64,000 bases of DNA, from positions 38,722,161 through 38,786,160 of the forward strand of contig CM067343.1 of NCBI GenBank assembly GCA_034190875.2, given 5' to 3'. The translations under genes and the position numbers were made by a program. The stretch comes from Urechis unicinctus. Lineage: Eukaryota; Annelida; Polychaeta; Xenopneusta; Urechidae. Positions 45,689 to 60,529 of this stretch are shown piece by piece; position 1 is the first letter of the stretch, and the number at the start of each line of letters is the position of its first letter. A model generated the notes under the pieces. It was not told the DNA's origin, did not search any database, and saw nothing but the letters and a program-made list of their open reading frames with translations.

Positions 45689-47786
45689 ATTGAGCTCGCC
45701 TATATATATATGTTGTTTAAGTAAGTGCTTCCCGCCGTCACTTTGGTTTAGGCAGTTGTGTTTATATATTCAGCTTGACGGCATTTATTACGTCCCTGCT
45801 ACCTCTGTTGATTCGTCCTTCTAAGAAATATATCACAGGCATTCTTGCCCTGCTTTGTGTAAAGACATTTGGTGCATACATTTGATGGACAATAATTGCA
45901 TGTTGAAAACAACGCAGGCATCCAACAGCCCCCTCTTGCCTTATTTTTTGTTTCATTACTGTCTTTGTGCTAAATGCACAGCAACGTGACAATATAGTAA
46001 CAGTGTATATTTTTGCTAGCATCCGAGGATGATATTCAACGCTGTTAGATGCAAGCCAGTTTTCTAATCCCTCGAGGCAGAACAATCCATTTGAATAACT
46101 TAAACAGTAAGACATGATCATATTTGGTCAATTGCTATTGCATTTGGCGCAGTCTGCCTAACATTGCCGGAGACGAAGGCTTCAATACAAACGCTCCCAA
46201 ATGCAGCATGCAACAGTCAGGTCTAGCACGAAACACATTTGCTTCAAATGGTACTTTACCCGCGTATATTTTCGTACGTATGTATGAAATTATTACAAAC
46301 AGAATACCCTGCAAGCAGAGAAAGCTTGAAGTGGCGAGGCCTCTTTTTGGTTGCGACAACGTGAAAACGTCATGTTCAGTTGCTACAATGAGAGGAAACA
46401 TACACACGTCACCATGCCATGAACTTTTATATTGATGACTTTTGATTAGTTTTGTGATGTGTATATCTTGAGGTGTAAGTGAAAAGAAATGTTTGCATTC
46501 ATTTGACTACATAAAATATTACTTAATGGAAACGCACCTATATACTTGAACGCATCGTTAATATTGTTTGGCATCATTTGGCATTATTCGGCATCAGTCA
46601 AAATCATATTTTGTCGAATGAGTCTCAACTGAAGGCAATAGGTTTATGATGTTTTTGATATTAATCCATGTTTGAAGCAACAAAATCAATCACCTTCTCC
46701 ACATTCTAATTGTCAGCGTATGTGGTCATTTATTTGCTTGGTTCAAGCTAGAAGCTAACTTTTCCGATCTAACATAATCACGTCTAGCCAAGTATTGTCA
46801 TTGTCCAGATATTGCCCTAGCAAATTGTCACTATCTTTGTCATAGAGTTAACGAACAATGCTTATTAAAACACGCAGGTGATTCTACACATTACAATTCA
46901 TCCCCTGTAATCCGTAATGTAATTATCTGCTCTGGTTGTTTAGGACAACTAACCACTTATCTCATGGCGCTGTTGTGATAAGTTAACATAATGATCCTGC
47001 ATTCTTGACAAATATGCGTCATGGTGAATGTCAATTATATGTGCAGAGTATTCAGCGACATGAACTAAAACAACATATTTAAAAACATGATCGCTGTATT
47101 ATCTACAAATGGAATACTGCAAGTAAGGTACTGCTACGGTAAAGATCATGATCATAAGCAAAAAGATCTCTGGCATCCAACTCCAAGTGATGTTTGTCTT
47201 GATATCGTAACAAAAGGGAATTCTGTATTATGCAAATAATACCATCCGTAGTTTATGCTTATCTTTAAGTATTACTCATCTACCCCTACATGGGTATGCA
47301 AACGTTTCTTCTTATGCCTATTCAGATTCATGTTATTCTACAATCTGAGGGCTGAGTTTACTATGCAAGTTCTTTTACTATACAAGTGTTTACGATCCCA
47401 CCATGTAATATATAAACCTATGGCCCATCCCTGGTTTGTGTAAGTTCTCCGAGAGGTCGATATATCGGCAGAGACGTGTGGTTTGTAAAAACTATTCCGC
47501 GTTTCAATGCATGTGTAAAGGTCCAAGTGATTTCCTCGAACAATCAGATAACATTTGCAACATATAACACACATATACATGGCCAATCTTAATAGATTAA
47601 CGGATCGCACACAATACTGATCAAAATGCTTGAATCAAAATTAATTAAGCAGGCGAATCGGGTTGTAGTTTACTCCAAAAGTTTATATGGTACCCACTGA
47701 GACGACACATGAGTGCAAGCACAACATTTCTTGCGCTGCAAGATTGTAGCGGCCGCGACCGAACACAACAGATGTCATATTGCATT
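45689..47786 (+). repeat. Diverged 2-kb duplicate, copy A
   Basis: Matches 52190-54018 in direct orientation over its whole length with substantial divergence (about 25-30% by eye) and many indels. Shared landmarks are GCTCGCCTATATATAT at the left end, GAGGATGATATTCAACGCTGTTAGATGCAAGCC, CTGCCTAACATTGCC, and TGTCATATTGCATT at the right end. Minus-strand frames of 119 codons here and 115 codons in copy B lie in the same place, but a one-base indel puts them in different frames. The residues LASNSVEYHP survive in both minus translations. Confidence 0.9.
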
Positions 47787-48150
47787 TGCTTAACGTTGTT
47801 GTTGACGTATCGCATGGTTCATACTGACTCAGGTAGGGACCAAAACCATTATTTGCCTGGTATTGTCCATCTGCCAACGTCGGTGTCCATTATCAAAGAA
47901 TACTGCCGCTTTTTCAGAATTTGAACCTTTACCTCCAGCGACATTTAAACATGTTTGATATGCGATGCCCAAACGCTTTTTGCATTAGCTTGTATTGATA
48001 AGCCTTAGATAACCATGCATGAAAAGCATGCATTATTAATGGTAATACGTTTGTAGACAACCGTAAAACTTTTAACAAGATAAAAGAATTAATGATATAA
48101 TTGTATCATGTAATCATATATTCACACTGTAAAATTATCTAGTTGAATCG

Positions 48151-48193
<43 letters not shown>
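48151..48193. repeat. (CT)n dinucleotide microsatellite
   Basis: CT repeat of about 43 bases with one CG interruption near the left end. Confidence 0.97.
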
Positions 48194-48197
<4 letters not shown>

Positions 48198-48318
48198 CTG
48201 AATTACAGCGCACTTGTAGTTTTAAAACTGCTCTAATTTAGTGAGTGGTCAAATACATCATCTGTTGAGAGACTGCCGCGAGATCATTTACATCCCCATT
48301 ATACTAAGATATGAAAAT

Positions 48319-48494
48319 GAGATGAAATAACAGATGGTTTGGAATACTGATAATGATTGTGTTTACTAAAGCTCCTAAACAATTATTTGTGAGTTTGTTA
48401 AGTCAACAGTTTATAATGGCAATACGTCGTATGATTCTGCCATTGCAACTGAGACATCAAATCATAGGTTGTTTCACAACTGGTAGCTTATTCC
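48319..48494 (+). repeat. Diverged duplicate of 43546-43715
   Basis: See the partner at 43546. On the plus strand a 115-codon frame (48353-48700) runs through this copy, but the opposite strand has the more protein-like frame just beyond it. Confidence 0.85.
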
Positions 48495-48709
48495 TCGCTC
48501 CACAAGCTACGAAAGTTTCGCATTTCGCACATATGCATACACATGACCCAAGGCCGAACACATTCAAAGGAACAATCTTGCTCCTTTACCGAATTGAAGC
48601 ATTCATCTTCGGCTGCGCGGATTGCATTTCGCATTATTCCGCAATATTGAAAGCAATCAGGCGGCACTTTTGTTTGGCAGTGATGAAAGGAGTCCCATAA
48701 TACCCACAC
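48488..48709 (-). CDS. Cys-rich candidate exon with C-x3-C motifs
   Basis: The minus frame reads PPDCFQYCGIMRNAIRAAED, then ECFNSVKEQDCSFECVRPWV and MCMHMCEM, ending SLWSEE and TAA (48488-48490). Eight Cys have spacings 7, 3, 13, 8, 3, 6, 3; three C-x3-C pairs alternate with amphipathic helical stretches, the kind of pattern seen in secreted disulfide-rich helical domains. Codon composition is good. A strong acceptor (CCTTATTTTGCCCAG) lies just upstream at about 48724, but an in-frame TGA follows it within a dozen bases. A weaker acceptor (ending in CAAAAG before TGCCGCC) would retain seven of the eight Cys or fewer. No named family is claimed. Confidence 0.35.
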   Translation of the reverse strand: MWVLWDSFHHCQTKVPPDCFQYCGIMRNAIRAAEDECFNSVKEQDCSFECVRPWVMCMHMCEMRNFRSLWSEE

Positions 48710-49161
48710 AAATCACATTCTGCTGGGCAAAATAAGGCTTTACAGAACAAGAAATGTTTTGCTTTGATATTAATGTCACCAACTTATCAATTGTCTTTAT
48801 AATTCTGTATACCTTTTTTTCTGACGATGGTCTCCTTTTATATGTATTTTATGATATATCTGTGTGAGTCGGTAGTGGATGGAAATGTTCTCTAGGTAGA
48901 AGTACTTGTGTTGGACACATTGTATTACTGTTGTCTACAAAAGCATGGTCGGAGACTTGGACGACAATCATGAAGCAACGATTAAATGATATATGTAGTA
49001 GCAGCTTGATGAGCATTAAATACTGAATAATGTGTAGAATTTTTATGCAAAAGTGCACATTGGTGGTTATAAGTATGATTGAGCAATTAGTTTCAATCAT
49101 GATTACGCTCAAAATGCAATTTAATTCTTTGCAATGCGAGCCTAATTAATTGGAAATAATG

Positions 49162-49359
49162 TCATAGGGATATTCCTGTGCCGAACGTTTTTTTAACCAA
49201 ATAATAGATAATGTAGCGCGCAGCTGAGCATTGTCTAGTGTTGCAGCCATATGCGAAATTCGTCTTTTCTACGTAAGTAATAATGTGCTCCATCGCGGGA
49301 CGTACCTGGCCCAGGGCACTAAGTGCTTGTATTAAATCATCGTAATGCACTATACTCAA
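49162..49359 (-). CDS. Candidate exon, about 65 codons
   Basis: Minus frame reading SIVHYDDLIQALSALGQVRP, then YGCNTRQCSAARYIIYYLVK, ending GTGISL with TGA. A strong donor CAG|GTACGT occurs after LSALGQ, so the real exon, if any, may end there. It lies about 450 bases upstream, on the minus strand, of the Cys-rich frame at 48488-48709 and could belong with it. No family is recognised. Confidence 0.2.
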   Translation of the reverse strand: MSIVHYDDLIQALSALGQVRPAMEHIITYVEKTNFAYGCNTRQCSAARYIIYYLVKKTFGTGISL

Positions 49360-49399
49360 TATTGCTATTCACCAGAGGTGCAGGCTTCGCGTTTTGCCC

Positions 49400-51157
<1,758 letters not shown>

Positions 51158-51531
51158 TGAAGTTTGTAGAGCGCGCTTCCAGATACGTTTAGCGTACGAC
51201 CTTTACAAATTTTGGCTCTGAATGTTCTTGAAAAAATGCAGCGCATTGTTATAAATAATGTCTGCAAGACTATGTAAACTAACTAGCTATGACATATTCG
51301 TATATCATTGTGGGGTCAATAAAATTGTTCGGGTAGAACTATGCGATCTAAATTATGATACAGGGTATGAATTTACTCTTGTACGAACAAAACCACCAAT
51401 GTCGTAGAATTTGAGCGTTATTAATTTTGTCTTCCTTTGCCTAATATCAAAGATAAACAGATGTTATGGGTCACAGAACGCAAGGAGAGGCCTGATTGTT
51501 TCGATTATTGCATTTGAACTCTTGCTGTCAG

Positions 51532-51792
51532 GCTATCAGATGGTTTGTACACTTGTCTAGACACGTATTCCACTGGAACAAGTCACAAAGCTACACGCGC
51601 AATGTCGGATTGCAGTTGCTTCTGAGTAATGTCACTCAAACACCCCTAGTCACACAAATCATAGCTCCTGCAGTCCTCGAAATTAATAAGGATAGAGTAC
51701 GTCCACGATTCATATTACTGACACCATCATCATTTTCATTACCAATATCATATTCCTATTCGTCAAAATTATTCCTTGCCGCTCCTATATGA
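51532..51792 (+). CDS. Candidate terminal exon, 86 codons
   Basis: Acceptor TTGAACTCTTGCTGTCAG (ending 51531) precedes a phase-0 frame reading AIRWFVHLSRHVFHWNKSQS, then LQLLLSNVTQTPLVTQIIAP, and a Ser-rich end SKLFLAAPI with TGA 51790-51792. Composition is protein-like until the Ser-rich tail. There is no domain and no partner exon. Confidence 0.3.
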   Translation, partial: AIRWFVHLSRHVFHWNKSQSYTRNVGLQLLLSNVTQTPLVTQIIAPAVLEINKDRVRPRFILLTPSSFSLPISYSYSSKLFLAAPI

Positions 51793-52189
51793 TCTAGAAC
51801 ATTTGCAGGAATATAGACATTTCTATATTTAACTTCTCATTGCGTATGTTTCTTTGTATACAGCAATGCACCGCCTGAATCATGCAGGTATTTAGCTTGA
51901 TTTAAAATTATAACATTCTGTCCAATGACAGCTAAATGGAATGCAGAATCCACTTAATTCGAATAATCTCGCTCGCCAGGGAATCAAAAGCACGGATTAG
52001 CTTCTCTCCGATGACCTTTCATGTAAAACATGCATGGGCCTAGTCTAGATGACAGAGACCTGTTAGAGGTAGTCATTTGTGAGCTTAATAAATTACCGCC
52101 CAATAATCATAGGGTGAAATAGCCGATCCTAGCTTAACCATTATAAGGGATTTGATAGCATAATATACACTTTGTAATCCTAAATCAAT

Positions 52190-54017
<1,828 letters not shown>

Positions 54018-54018
<1 letters not shown>

Positions 54019-54026
54019 TATATATG

Positions 54027-54105
<79 letters not shown>

Positions 54106-54268
54106 GTGTTTTTTATATATATACATTTAAATATATTTACAAATTCATATTTTTTTATATATTATTGATATATATATTCATATTTTAATATATATACATA
54201 TGGAGATGTATATAAATATATATGAATATAAACATATATATATATACATGTGGAGATGTATACATAGT

Positions 54269-54350
<82 letters not shown>

Positions 54351-54352
54351 GT
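54018..54352. repeat. Compound TA-rich array
   Basis: Several TA runs separated by short non-repeat pieces, including two similar ACATRTGGAGATGTATA words (about 54196 and 54246), so the array contains its own small tandem duplication. Confidence 0.97.
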
Positions 54353-54359
54353 TATACAG

Positions 54360-55353
54360 GACACATGGATTATTAGGCATTAATGAGTCTCATTGTATTA
54401 GGATAATGTTTCTGTGTTTTCTTCGGCAGTTTTGAAATGCGATGTGGCATTCCATTCTGATTTTCTACAGCCAATGATGCACTGTAGAGAAGAAAATACA
54501 ACAATGCGTTGATCTCATTATAGGTTACAGATGTTCATCGATTTCCAGCCATCAGATAGAAAACTTATTATGATATAAATCTGGTAAGCATATTTTGGGT
54601 TTAAGTGTTCTAGGCTATAGCTGATTGCTTAATCATAACCCTTGAACAAGAACAAGGCTCCCATCAGACATGCAAAGATGCAGCTTGGAAACATCAAACC
54701 CACAGCATGAGCTGCCAATGGCTGGCAGACACTCCGGTTCGCGAATGCAGGTATCGATCCCTGTGTTTTACCACGCTTCGTCCACGGGACATGGAAATAT
54801 GGGACCTTAAGCCCAGTAAAAAAAAACAGTCGGTGCGGTATTTGAATTGATTTTTAGAGGTTAATAATGAGGTGCTTAAACAAATAAAGGTTTGAATGAA
54901 TTACAGTTCAAAGTTCCCAAATCCTATCGAGAAGGAACCAGAACGGAAGAAGCAACTAAAGGTGTGGTCCAACCTTGACGTTGTGAATACACTATCAGCG
55001 GCTCATTAATTGACACTCTGGAATAAAGCTCACCCTTGATAAGCTAATTTTAAAGCAAATATATAAAGTAGCACCGTTTCCCAAGAGAACATTGTGTGCA
55101 CAATGTAAAGATTGTAAGGCTAACGCTATGCTCTATACGGCTACAGCGATATTCATCTAAAACAGTCAACTGCAGTATAACGTTAGACTAAACAGTACGG
55201 TTGATCGGCCCGACTGACAGCAAAATATGGATAATGCTTCACTTTTTGTTGCACAAGTGAGTAATGGATCAACGGAACCCGTGCCAATGTTAAGACCGCA
55301 ACATCAACGAATTTGGTGTTGCATTACAGACGATATTCTAGTTACTTTATAGC
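54360..55353. other. No recognisable feature
   Basis: Ordinary AT-rich sequence. A B-box-like GGTATCGATCCC at about 54750 was examined and not accepted as tRNA-derived. Confidence 0.55.
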
Positions 55354-55628
55354 CAAGGAAAACTCCTCAGTTCGATGGAAGCATTGCTTTGTTTCAATAT
55401 CGCAATAATGATTTGTTGTGTTTGATTCTATATCATGGTGTTATTGGCCAGAGCACGAATAATGCGTCTGATGGAATAGCTGTCCGATTCGAGGTAATGG
55501 CTGCCCATTCGCATAGAATCTCTCAAACAATTACATTGTGCATGTATAAACTCGGTTGGATGGCTTTCAATCTACATATTACACGACCAGGAACAACACA
55601 ACAAAAGATAGTTCAGCTTTGCACTTAA
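55354..55628 (+). CDS. Protein-like ORF with possible internal donor
   Basis: Open from just after a TAG. The acceptor-like CTCCTCAG ends at about 55370 before FDGSIALFQYRNNDLLCLIL, followed by DGIAVRFE and a donor-like GAG|GTAATG. The frame then stays open to TAA at 55626-55628. If spliced, the exon would be about 42 codons. No family is recognised. Confidence 0.25.
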
Positions 55629-56826
55629 ATGTTATCTATTCAGTGCAATCACACAGCGTGCGAAGCTCTCTCTTGCTCACGTTGATCAGAGAATAGTGCG
55701 CCTGTACAATGATTTCCAAAGCAAAAAGTATTAAGAAAAGCGGGCCTTGTAACACGGCATGACACCATCTACTTGAACTAATTCCGCTTTCCATCAATTA
55801 TTCTTAATCGGCACACGCTCCGGAAAGGGAATCTCTGTTATATCTTTGTCGTATGTGCTGCACGGCTACATGTAGATACACTGCCACAGTGTTTGTCTAA
55901 CGCGCATGGAAACTCGCTCATCTTAGTCAACAACGGTTGTCATAGTAAACGACCGATAGTAAGGGCTTTGTTTAGATAACCACCGAGTCATTGAACATTG
56001 AATTTAAGCTTCTTCTAATAACGGTACTATCTGCCTTTTCATTTCCGAGTGATGAGTTTTTAAGAGTTGCATTAATCGGAAGCCCATACACTTTTAGCTC
56101 ATTGTAACTGATATTAGATTTAGTCTCCGCGTTGGAGAAGAGCATATAGTCAGTGATGTTTCCATCATATCAACATTCATTTGCTAATGGTACCCTACAG
56201 GTATTATGTGGTCGAACATAATATAAGCCTGTAGAGTACAAGACGATGCTCACAAATGGTAGCATTTTCGCACCTCATATCAAGCTATGTAAAGATGGAT
56301 CCGGGTTTCTACCCGTACTCCATATTATCATCTGCTCTGATAACAATCCACACCAAAAGAGAAATATGCCAGCCTGTTGTGATATGGCTGCCAAATAAGC
56401 ACGAATTGTCCACGCGTTCCAACTGGTTATAACACAGAACCATATTAATCAAATGGCTTACCGGTTAGGTGTTGTTATTGCTAGCAGTATGTGATATGTA
56501 AAGGATGTTGTTTTTTCGCTAACAGCATCACGCCAAGCCTCTTGACATTAGAATCACATCTCAGACCATGTCGCAAAAGTAGATTACCGCACTTTGATCT
56601 GTACAGCTGTATTTGGTTTTCGATACTTCAAACGTCGCCTTAAAAGCATGTTAAGTTTAGCTTGTTAGTGATTTATTTGAAAGAAACCCTTTGATTTACT
56701 TTATCAAAGACAGGAACTAAGAGTTAATTACCTTCACACAGTTTTTCATTCGCAACTCAATCGGCTAACGCGTTGTCTGAGACACAGAGCTCTTTTGAGC
56801 GGGGCCTTACTATTGTAAGAGTGATA
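55629..56826. other. No recognisable feature
   Basis: No exon-like frames, arrays or RNA-like folds noticed. Confidence 0.55.
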
Positions 56827-56838
56827 TCAAACACTTAC

Positions 56839-57150
56839 TGTTAGGAAAGTATTCAATATTGAGCTTTTGATGGATTTCTTCAACATGCGTAAGACGATGA
56901 ATAGAATCATAAGAATAATCGCGATACTGTATCGATCGTGCTTTTCGATATTAAGTATGCTTGAATCAGCAGTTTCCAATATTGTTTGGTATCCAGACAC
57001 AAAATAGTCAGAATTATTTTTATCTGCATGGGCTGAAGTACAATTGGCATGCGGTGTACAATGTGCTTGATCGAGAACATATATTAGTATGTGCAATCTA
57101 CAGCCAATAATTTGATCATAATATCTTTGAAAAAACAGAATTTCATTCAA
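56839..57150 (-). CDS. Candidate exon encoding a membrane segment
   Basis: The minus frame ends exactly at a consensus donor (ACA|GTAAGT; plus ACTTAC 56833-56838). It reads, in order, CRLHILIYVLDQAHC, a Cys/His/Asn stretch with two N-glycosylation sequons (NCT, NNS), FVSGYQTILETADSSI, and YSIAIILMILFIVLRMLKKS followed by more basic residues. A hydrophobic helix followed by RMLKKSIK is the usual stop-transfer layout of a type I membrane protein. An acceptor-like ATTATTGGCTGTAG lies within the upstream part of the frame. No family is recognised. Confidence 0.35.
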
Positions 57151-57199
57151 ATTATTTTCAAATTTGTAGCACGATAGGAAGAACGATTGTTTCCAGGAT

Positions 57200-58989
57200 A
57201 TGCAATCATAATGTAATGGCGCGACCAGTTAGATAAAGCAACGTATGAGAAAAAAATATATATCGCGGTGGTGAATTACTGATGTGCATTGTGAAAACTC
57301 AATTGGCGCAAATTCAAATGCAACATTGAAGAAAAACCCTCTTGTTCATGTGAGATAGAAACTAGCCAAAGGGGAGAATTATCATGTACATCAACGTAAC
57401 ATGGCGTTTTGCCAAAGACAGAAATTTGATGCAGATATTAAAGGGAACGAGTACTTGCATTGGGTGTAACCAAATGCCAACGCACATTAGTGGATGAAAT
57501 GTTACACTCTGCGTCGCTGTCGCGACTTGTTTGCTTTAGAAGTACCTATTAGTCATAAGTGAATATAAAAGCAGCGCCCGTTATGGTCATTTATGCTGAC
57601 AAAATGGTTGTCAGTGTCGTAACCTGATTTAGTAAATAACATGTAACATGTTATGTTAGTTTGTGCTGGAAACGTGTTTTAATACAACTCAATTCTTTCA
57701 ATCCCTTTCTCTGTGTTAATCTCAATATCCCGGTTTCTTATTCCATTTGTATGGCAGCAAATCTTTTGCATTTTTGCATTCTTACATTTTAGCAGAGTTT
57801 GGCTAACATACTTTGCAACATTAGCGGGTGTTAGCTCGTGATGCATATGTTAGTGCAATCCAATTGCCCGAGAGCCCACCATCAAGAGGTATTGGTGGCA
57901 ATACTTGCTAATATTATTCTAGAAACCGAACGATGAATACCCTGTTGTAAAGCGCTTAGTTTGTTCCTCAATTTAATTATATGCGATATTCGTTCTCCAG
58001 AAACCGAGAAGTCACCGCTTAGTCAGGTTTAAATAAGCGGTATAAATTGATAGTGCCATTGCAGTCACATCTCCTAGAATTGTCTTCCCTAGTTATCATG
58101 AAGATCGTGGTAATTGCTGATTAGTATTACAAATTAAATTCGGAGGGGGAAGGTGGATGAGTGTCTACATTTGCTACGTCGCCACTTATATAGGAAGGAG
58201 GACCCTACGATGTTTGTTTGCATGAGTGTTACTTGTATGTGTATAGTTTATCACCAGTGAGCGTATATTTGATAGATTACAGCCACATATTTGTACATTC
58301 CAGAGCTACCTTCACACATGTATTTAATTTGAAAACACCGTTCGGCATGGATTGCATACGTTGTTAGCCTTCCACCTTGAGCGTAAATAAATAAGTTTAC
58401 TAATTATCATGGCGCGAAATAATAGCGCCGCCACAAACATTGCTTTGCGCATATTTGCTTGTAACACAACTTCATTTATATGTTATTAGTCTGGCACCCG
58501 TTCAGCTATTAATATAGCCACTACACAGTTAATGGCATGGAGGTATAATGCACATTTACGCCTACGGACATTGCTTGGAAGTAATGAGATCATCTAATTA
58601 ACTTGGCAGACATTAATCGCAACCTCCAAACTCTCCGAAAGCGACCCTTTACTTAACCCTACTGCAGAGCATGGTTGTGTATTATGTATATCAGCGTCTA
58701 GATGGCTTAAGAGACAAATCACCCAAACCCCCCTACCCCTCTCTCCTCCCTACAACGAGCAGGAACCTGCTCACAGCACATACCTCGTGCCCATTTAGCA
58801 ATTATATCGAATATATCAGGGAACGGTGTTCAAGTATGCACAATTATCGAGGAATATGAATAACGGAATGTGTAACAAAGTTACATGGTACTGTGCAATG
58901 CCAGAGATTGGAATAGTGGTTTGTTCCAGATCGAGAGTAGGCGGGAGCACAGCGCAGGCGTGGGTACATGTGTGCCAACTATTGCAGGT
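57200..58989. other. No recognisable feature
   Basis: AT-rich sequence. A good acceptor at about 57770-57792 leads only into 13-15 open codons. No arrays. Confidence 0.5.
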
Positions 58990-59345
58990 ACAATATTTGT
59001 ATGTCCAGGGAAAACCGACCAACTGCTTCGTATTGATCCAAAACGTAAGCAGGCTGATGCGCACATTAAGAACCAAGTGGGTTTCTCGGGTGGTTGCATT
59101 GCTTCATGTTCATGGACGACAAATCGAGAACTCGCCTGTTGCAAGGTAGAGGTTTTGCTCAACTTCTGTGTGGAATTCGGTATGGTACTGAATGAAAACA
59201 AAACCCAGTTCATAGTTATCACTGGAAACACATTAGATCGTCGGCCTATTAGTGTCAAAAGTCAGAAGCGAGGTAATACAACATTGTGACAGTTATGCTT
59301 ATTTGAGAACCACGTTCATCTAGAACGGGAGACCAATTGATAACG
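58990..59345 (+). pseudogene. Non-LTR retrotransposon reverse transcriptase fragment, frameshifted
   Basis: Three reading frames together give the core of a LINE-type reverse transcriptase. The catalytic box appears as FLGWLHCFMFMDD with the Asp pair at 59115-59120. In another frame follows LLNFCVEFGMVLNENKT then QFIVITG and RRPI, the typical helix and strand after the catalytic box in L2/CR1/Daphne-like LINEs. A third frame resumes at about 59286 with CDSYAYL, matching the C-[DR]-x-Y-x-YL box, before an in-frame stop. RT copies RNA into DNA during retrotransposition; this copy cannot work. No endonuclease domain, 3' tail or target-site duplication was found nearby. Clade assignment is tentative. 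Confidence 0.7.
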
Positions 59346-59629
59346 CATGTTGCCTTATTCTTATATCGATAGGAAAGAATTGGCATCGTTAACATATCAG
59401 GGCTAGTAGTGTAGCACTTACAGCAACGCTCACGCAGAAGCAATTTCATCTGATTAATCTTGTGGTCGGAGAGCTGCGCTAGCTGACGTGTGCGTAACGA
59501 GTCCTGAAGTTCTCATTTACCGACACTGCTGCTTCAGTGAATGGTATATGATGTAGAGTTTAATAATTGTGTACCATCGGTGGCGTAACTCATATAGTAC
59601 CCGCTGATAATCGATGTCTGAAAATTACA

Positions 59630-59824
59630 TTAACATTCGTATGATGCTTTAGCTGTCTCTGAGGGTCCATTAGCATGTTCAGCGGAGTTCCGCAATAAAG
59701 CAGCAAGACAATTTGTAATAAGTGATATATCCTGTAATGAACTCATAGGCAGCTTTGGCTGTAATGAATGAAAGCGACTGGTCGTAATTCTATAAACCGT
59801 TGGCGTATTCTGCTGGAATGTCAA
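59630..59824 (-). CDS. Protein-like minus ORF, 64 codons
   Basis: Reads MTFQQNTPTVYRITTSRFHS, then PMSSLQDISLITNCLAALLR, ending ETAKASYEC. It is the lowest-coordinate member of a run of three minus-strand frames with coding-like composition (with 59932-60147 and 60167-60507). No domain is recognised. Confidence 0.25.
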   Translation of the reverse strand: MTFQQNTPTVYRITTSRFHSLQPKLPMSSLQDISLITNCLAALLRNSAEHANGPSETAKASYEC

Positions 59825-59931
59825 TGTTATTTTACTTTATGCAAATCTTATGTTAAGTTATCAGAATTGAAACATAAAACATGATTATACAATCTGATTA
59901 GCCATGTGTGAAATGATACTGAATACTATCA

Positions 59932-60147
59932 TCAGCGCAACTGACAAAAACAAACATTAATTGCAGATACTTCTCTTGCGCGAATCTTACTATGAATGCA
60001 CGCCATTGTGCAAGGCCATGCAAATATATAACAGCCCCAGGGAAGATAATCATTCAATTCATCAGCTCTATTGCTATTACGAGTGCCGGACATGGTCGCG
60101 TTTACTCTAAGTGAAGTCAGAACTTTTTCAAATGACAGAAAATCCAT
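59932..60147 (-). CDS. Protein-like minus ORF, 71 codons
   Basis: Starts at ATG (ATTAATGGAT), reading MDFLSFEKVLTSLRVNATMS, then DELNDYLPWGCYIFAWPCTM, ending NVCFCQLR and TGA. It begins only 20 bases beyond the stop of the next minus ORF. No domain is recognised. Confidence 0.25.
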   Translation of the reverse strand: MDFLSFEKVLTSLRVNATMSGTRNSNRADELNDYLPWGCYIFAWPCTMACIHSKIRAREVSAINVCFCQLR

Positions 60148-60166
60148 TAATAATACAACAACCGTG

Positions 60167-60507
60167 TTACAATGAACACAAGTCTGACAGTATTGTTGAT
60201 GTTTGATTACTTGGCACTGTGCCGCTGAGTGATATAATGGAATTTTTTTTGGTGGCCCAGAGGAAAGGGCTGAATATTAGACGAATCTGGACGCGCCGTG
60301 ACGGTCTTATTGTGCTCAATGTTCCAGTAACCACCGGAAAACCCTGATATCTAGAAATCATACACTTCGTGACGAGCCAAGCGGCGTAATTAAAAGCTGG
60401 AATAAATGCGTCATTTTTCAACAAATGACATATGGTCGGACCCTCTGTTTTAACGGTGATGAAACAGCAAGGTATGAATATTTGAGCGCTTTTGGTCGAA
60501 TTGCAAT
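60167..60507 (-). CDS. Candidate terminal exon, 112 codons, strong acceptor
   Basis: Minus-strand acceptor CATTGCTATTCATTGCAG abuts 60507. The frame (phase 2) runs 112 codons to TAA 60167-60169: CNSTKSAQIFIPCCFITVKT near the start, then HLLKNDAFIPAFNYAAWLVT, and a Ser/Thr-rich end NQTSTILSDLCSL. This is the longest acceptor-bounded frame in the window, with balanced codons. It contains NST and NQT sequons and several Cys, so a secreted or extracellular fragment is possible. No family is recognised. Confidence 0.35.
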
Positions 60508-60529
60508 CTGCAATGAATAGCAATGACTG

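Noticed and set aside
54740..54775. GGTATCGATCCC as a tRNA B box
   Set aside because: One to two mismatches, loop length wrong for a T arm, and no A box or anticodon arm at the right distance on either strand.
58881..59258. 125-codon minus ORF over the reverse transcriptase relic
   Set aside because: It is the antisense shadow of the plus-strand RT coding sequence.
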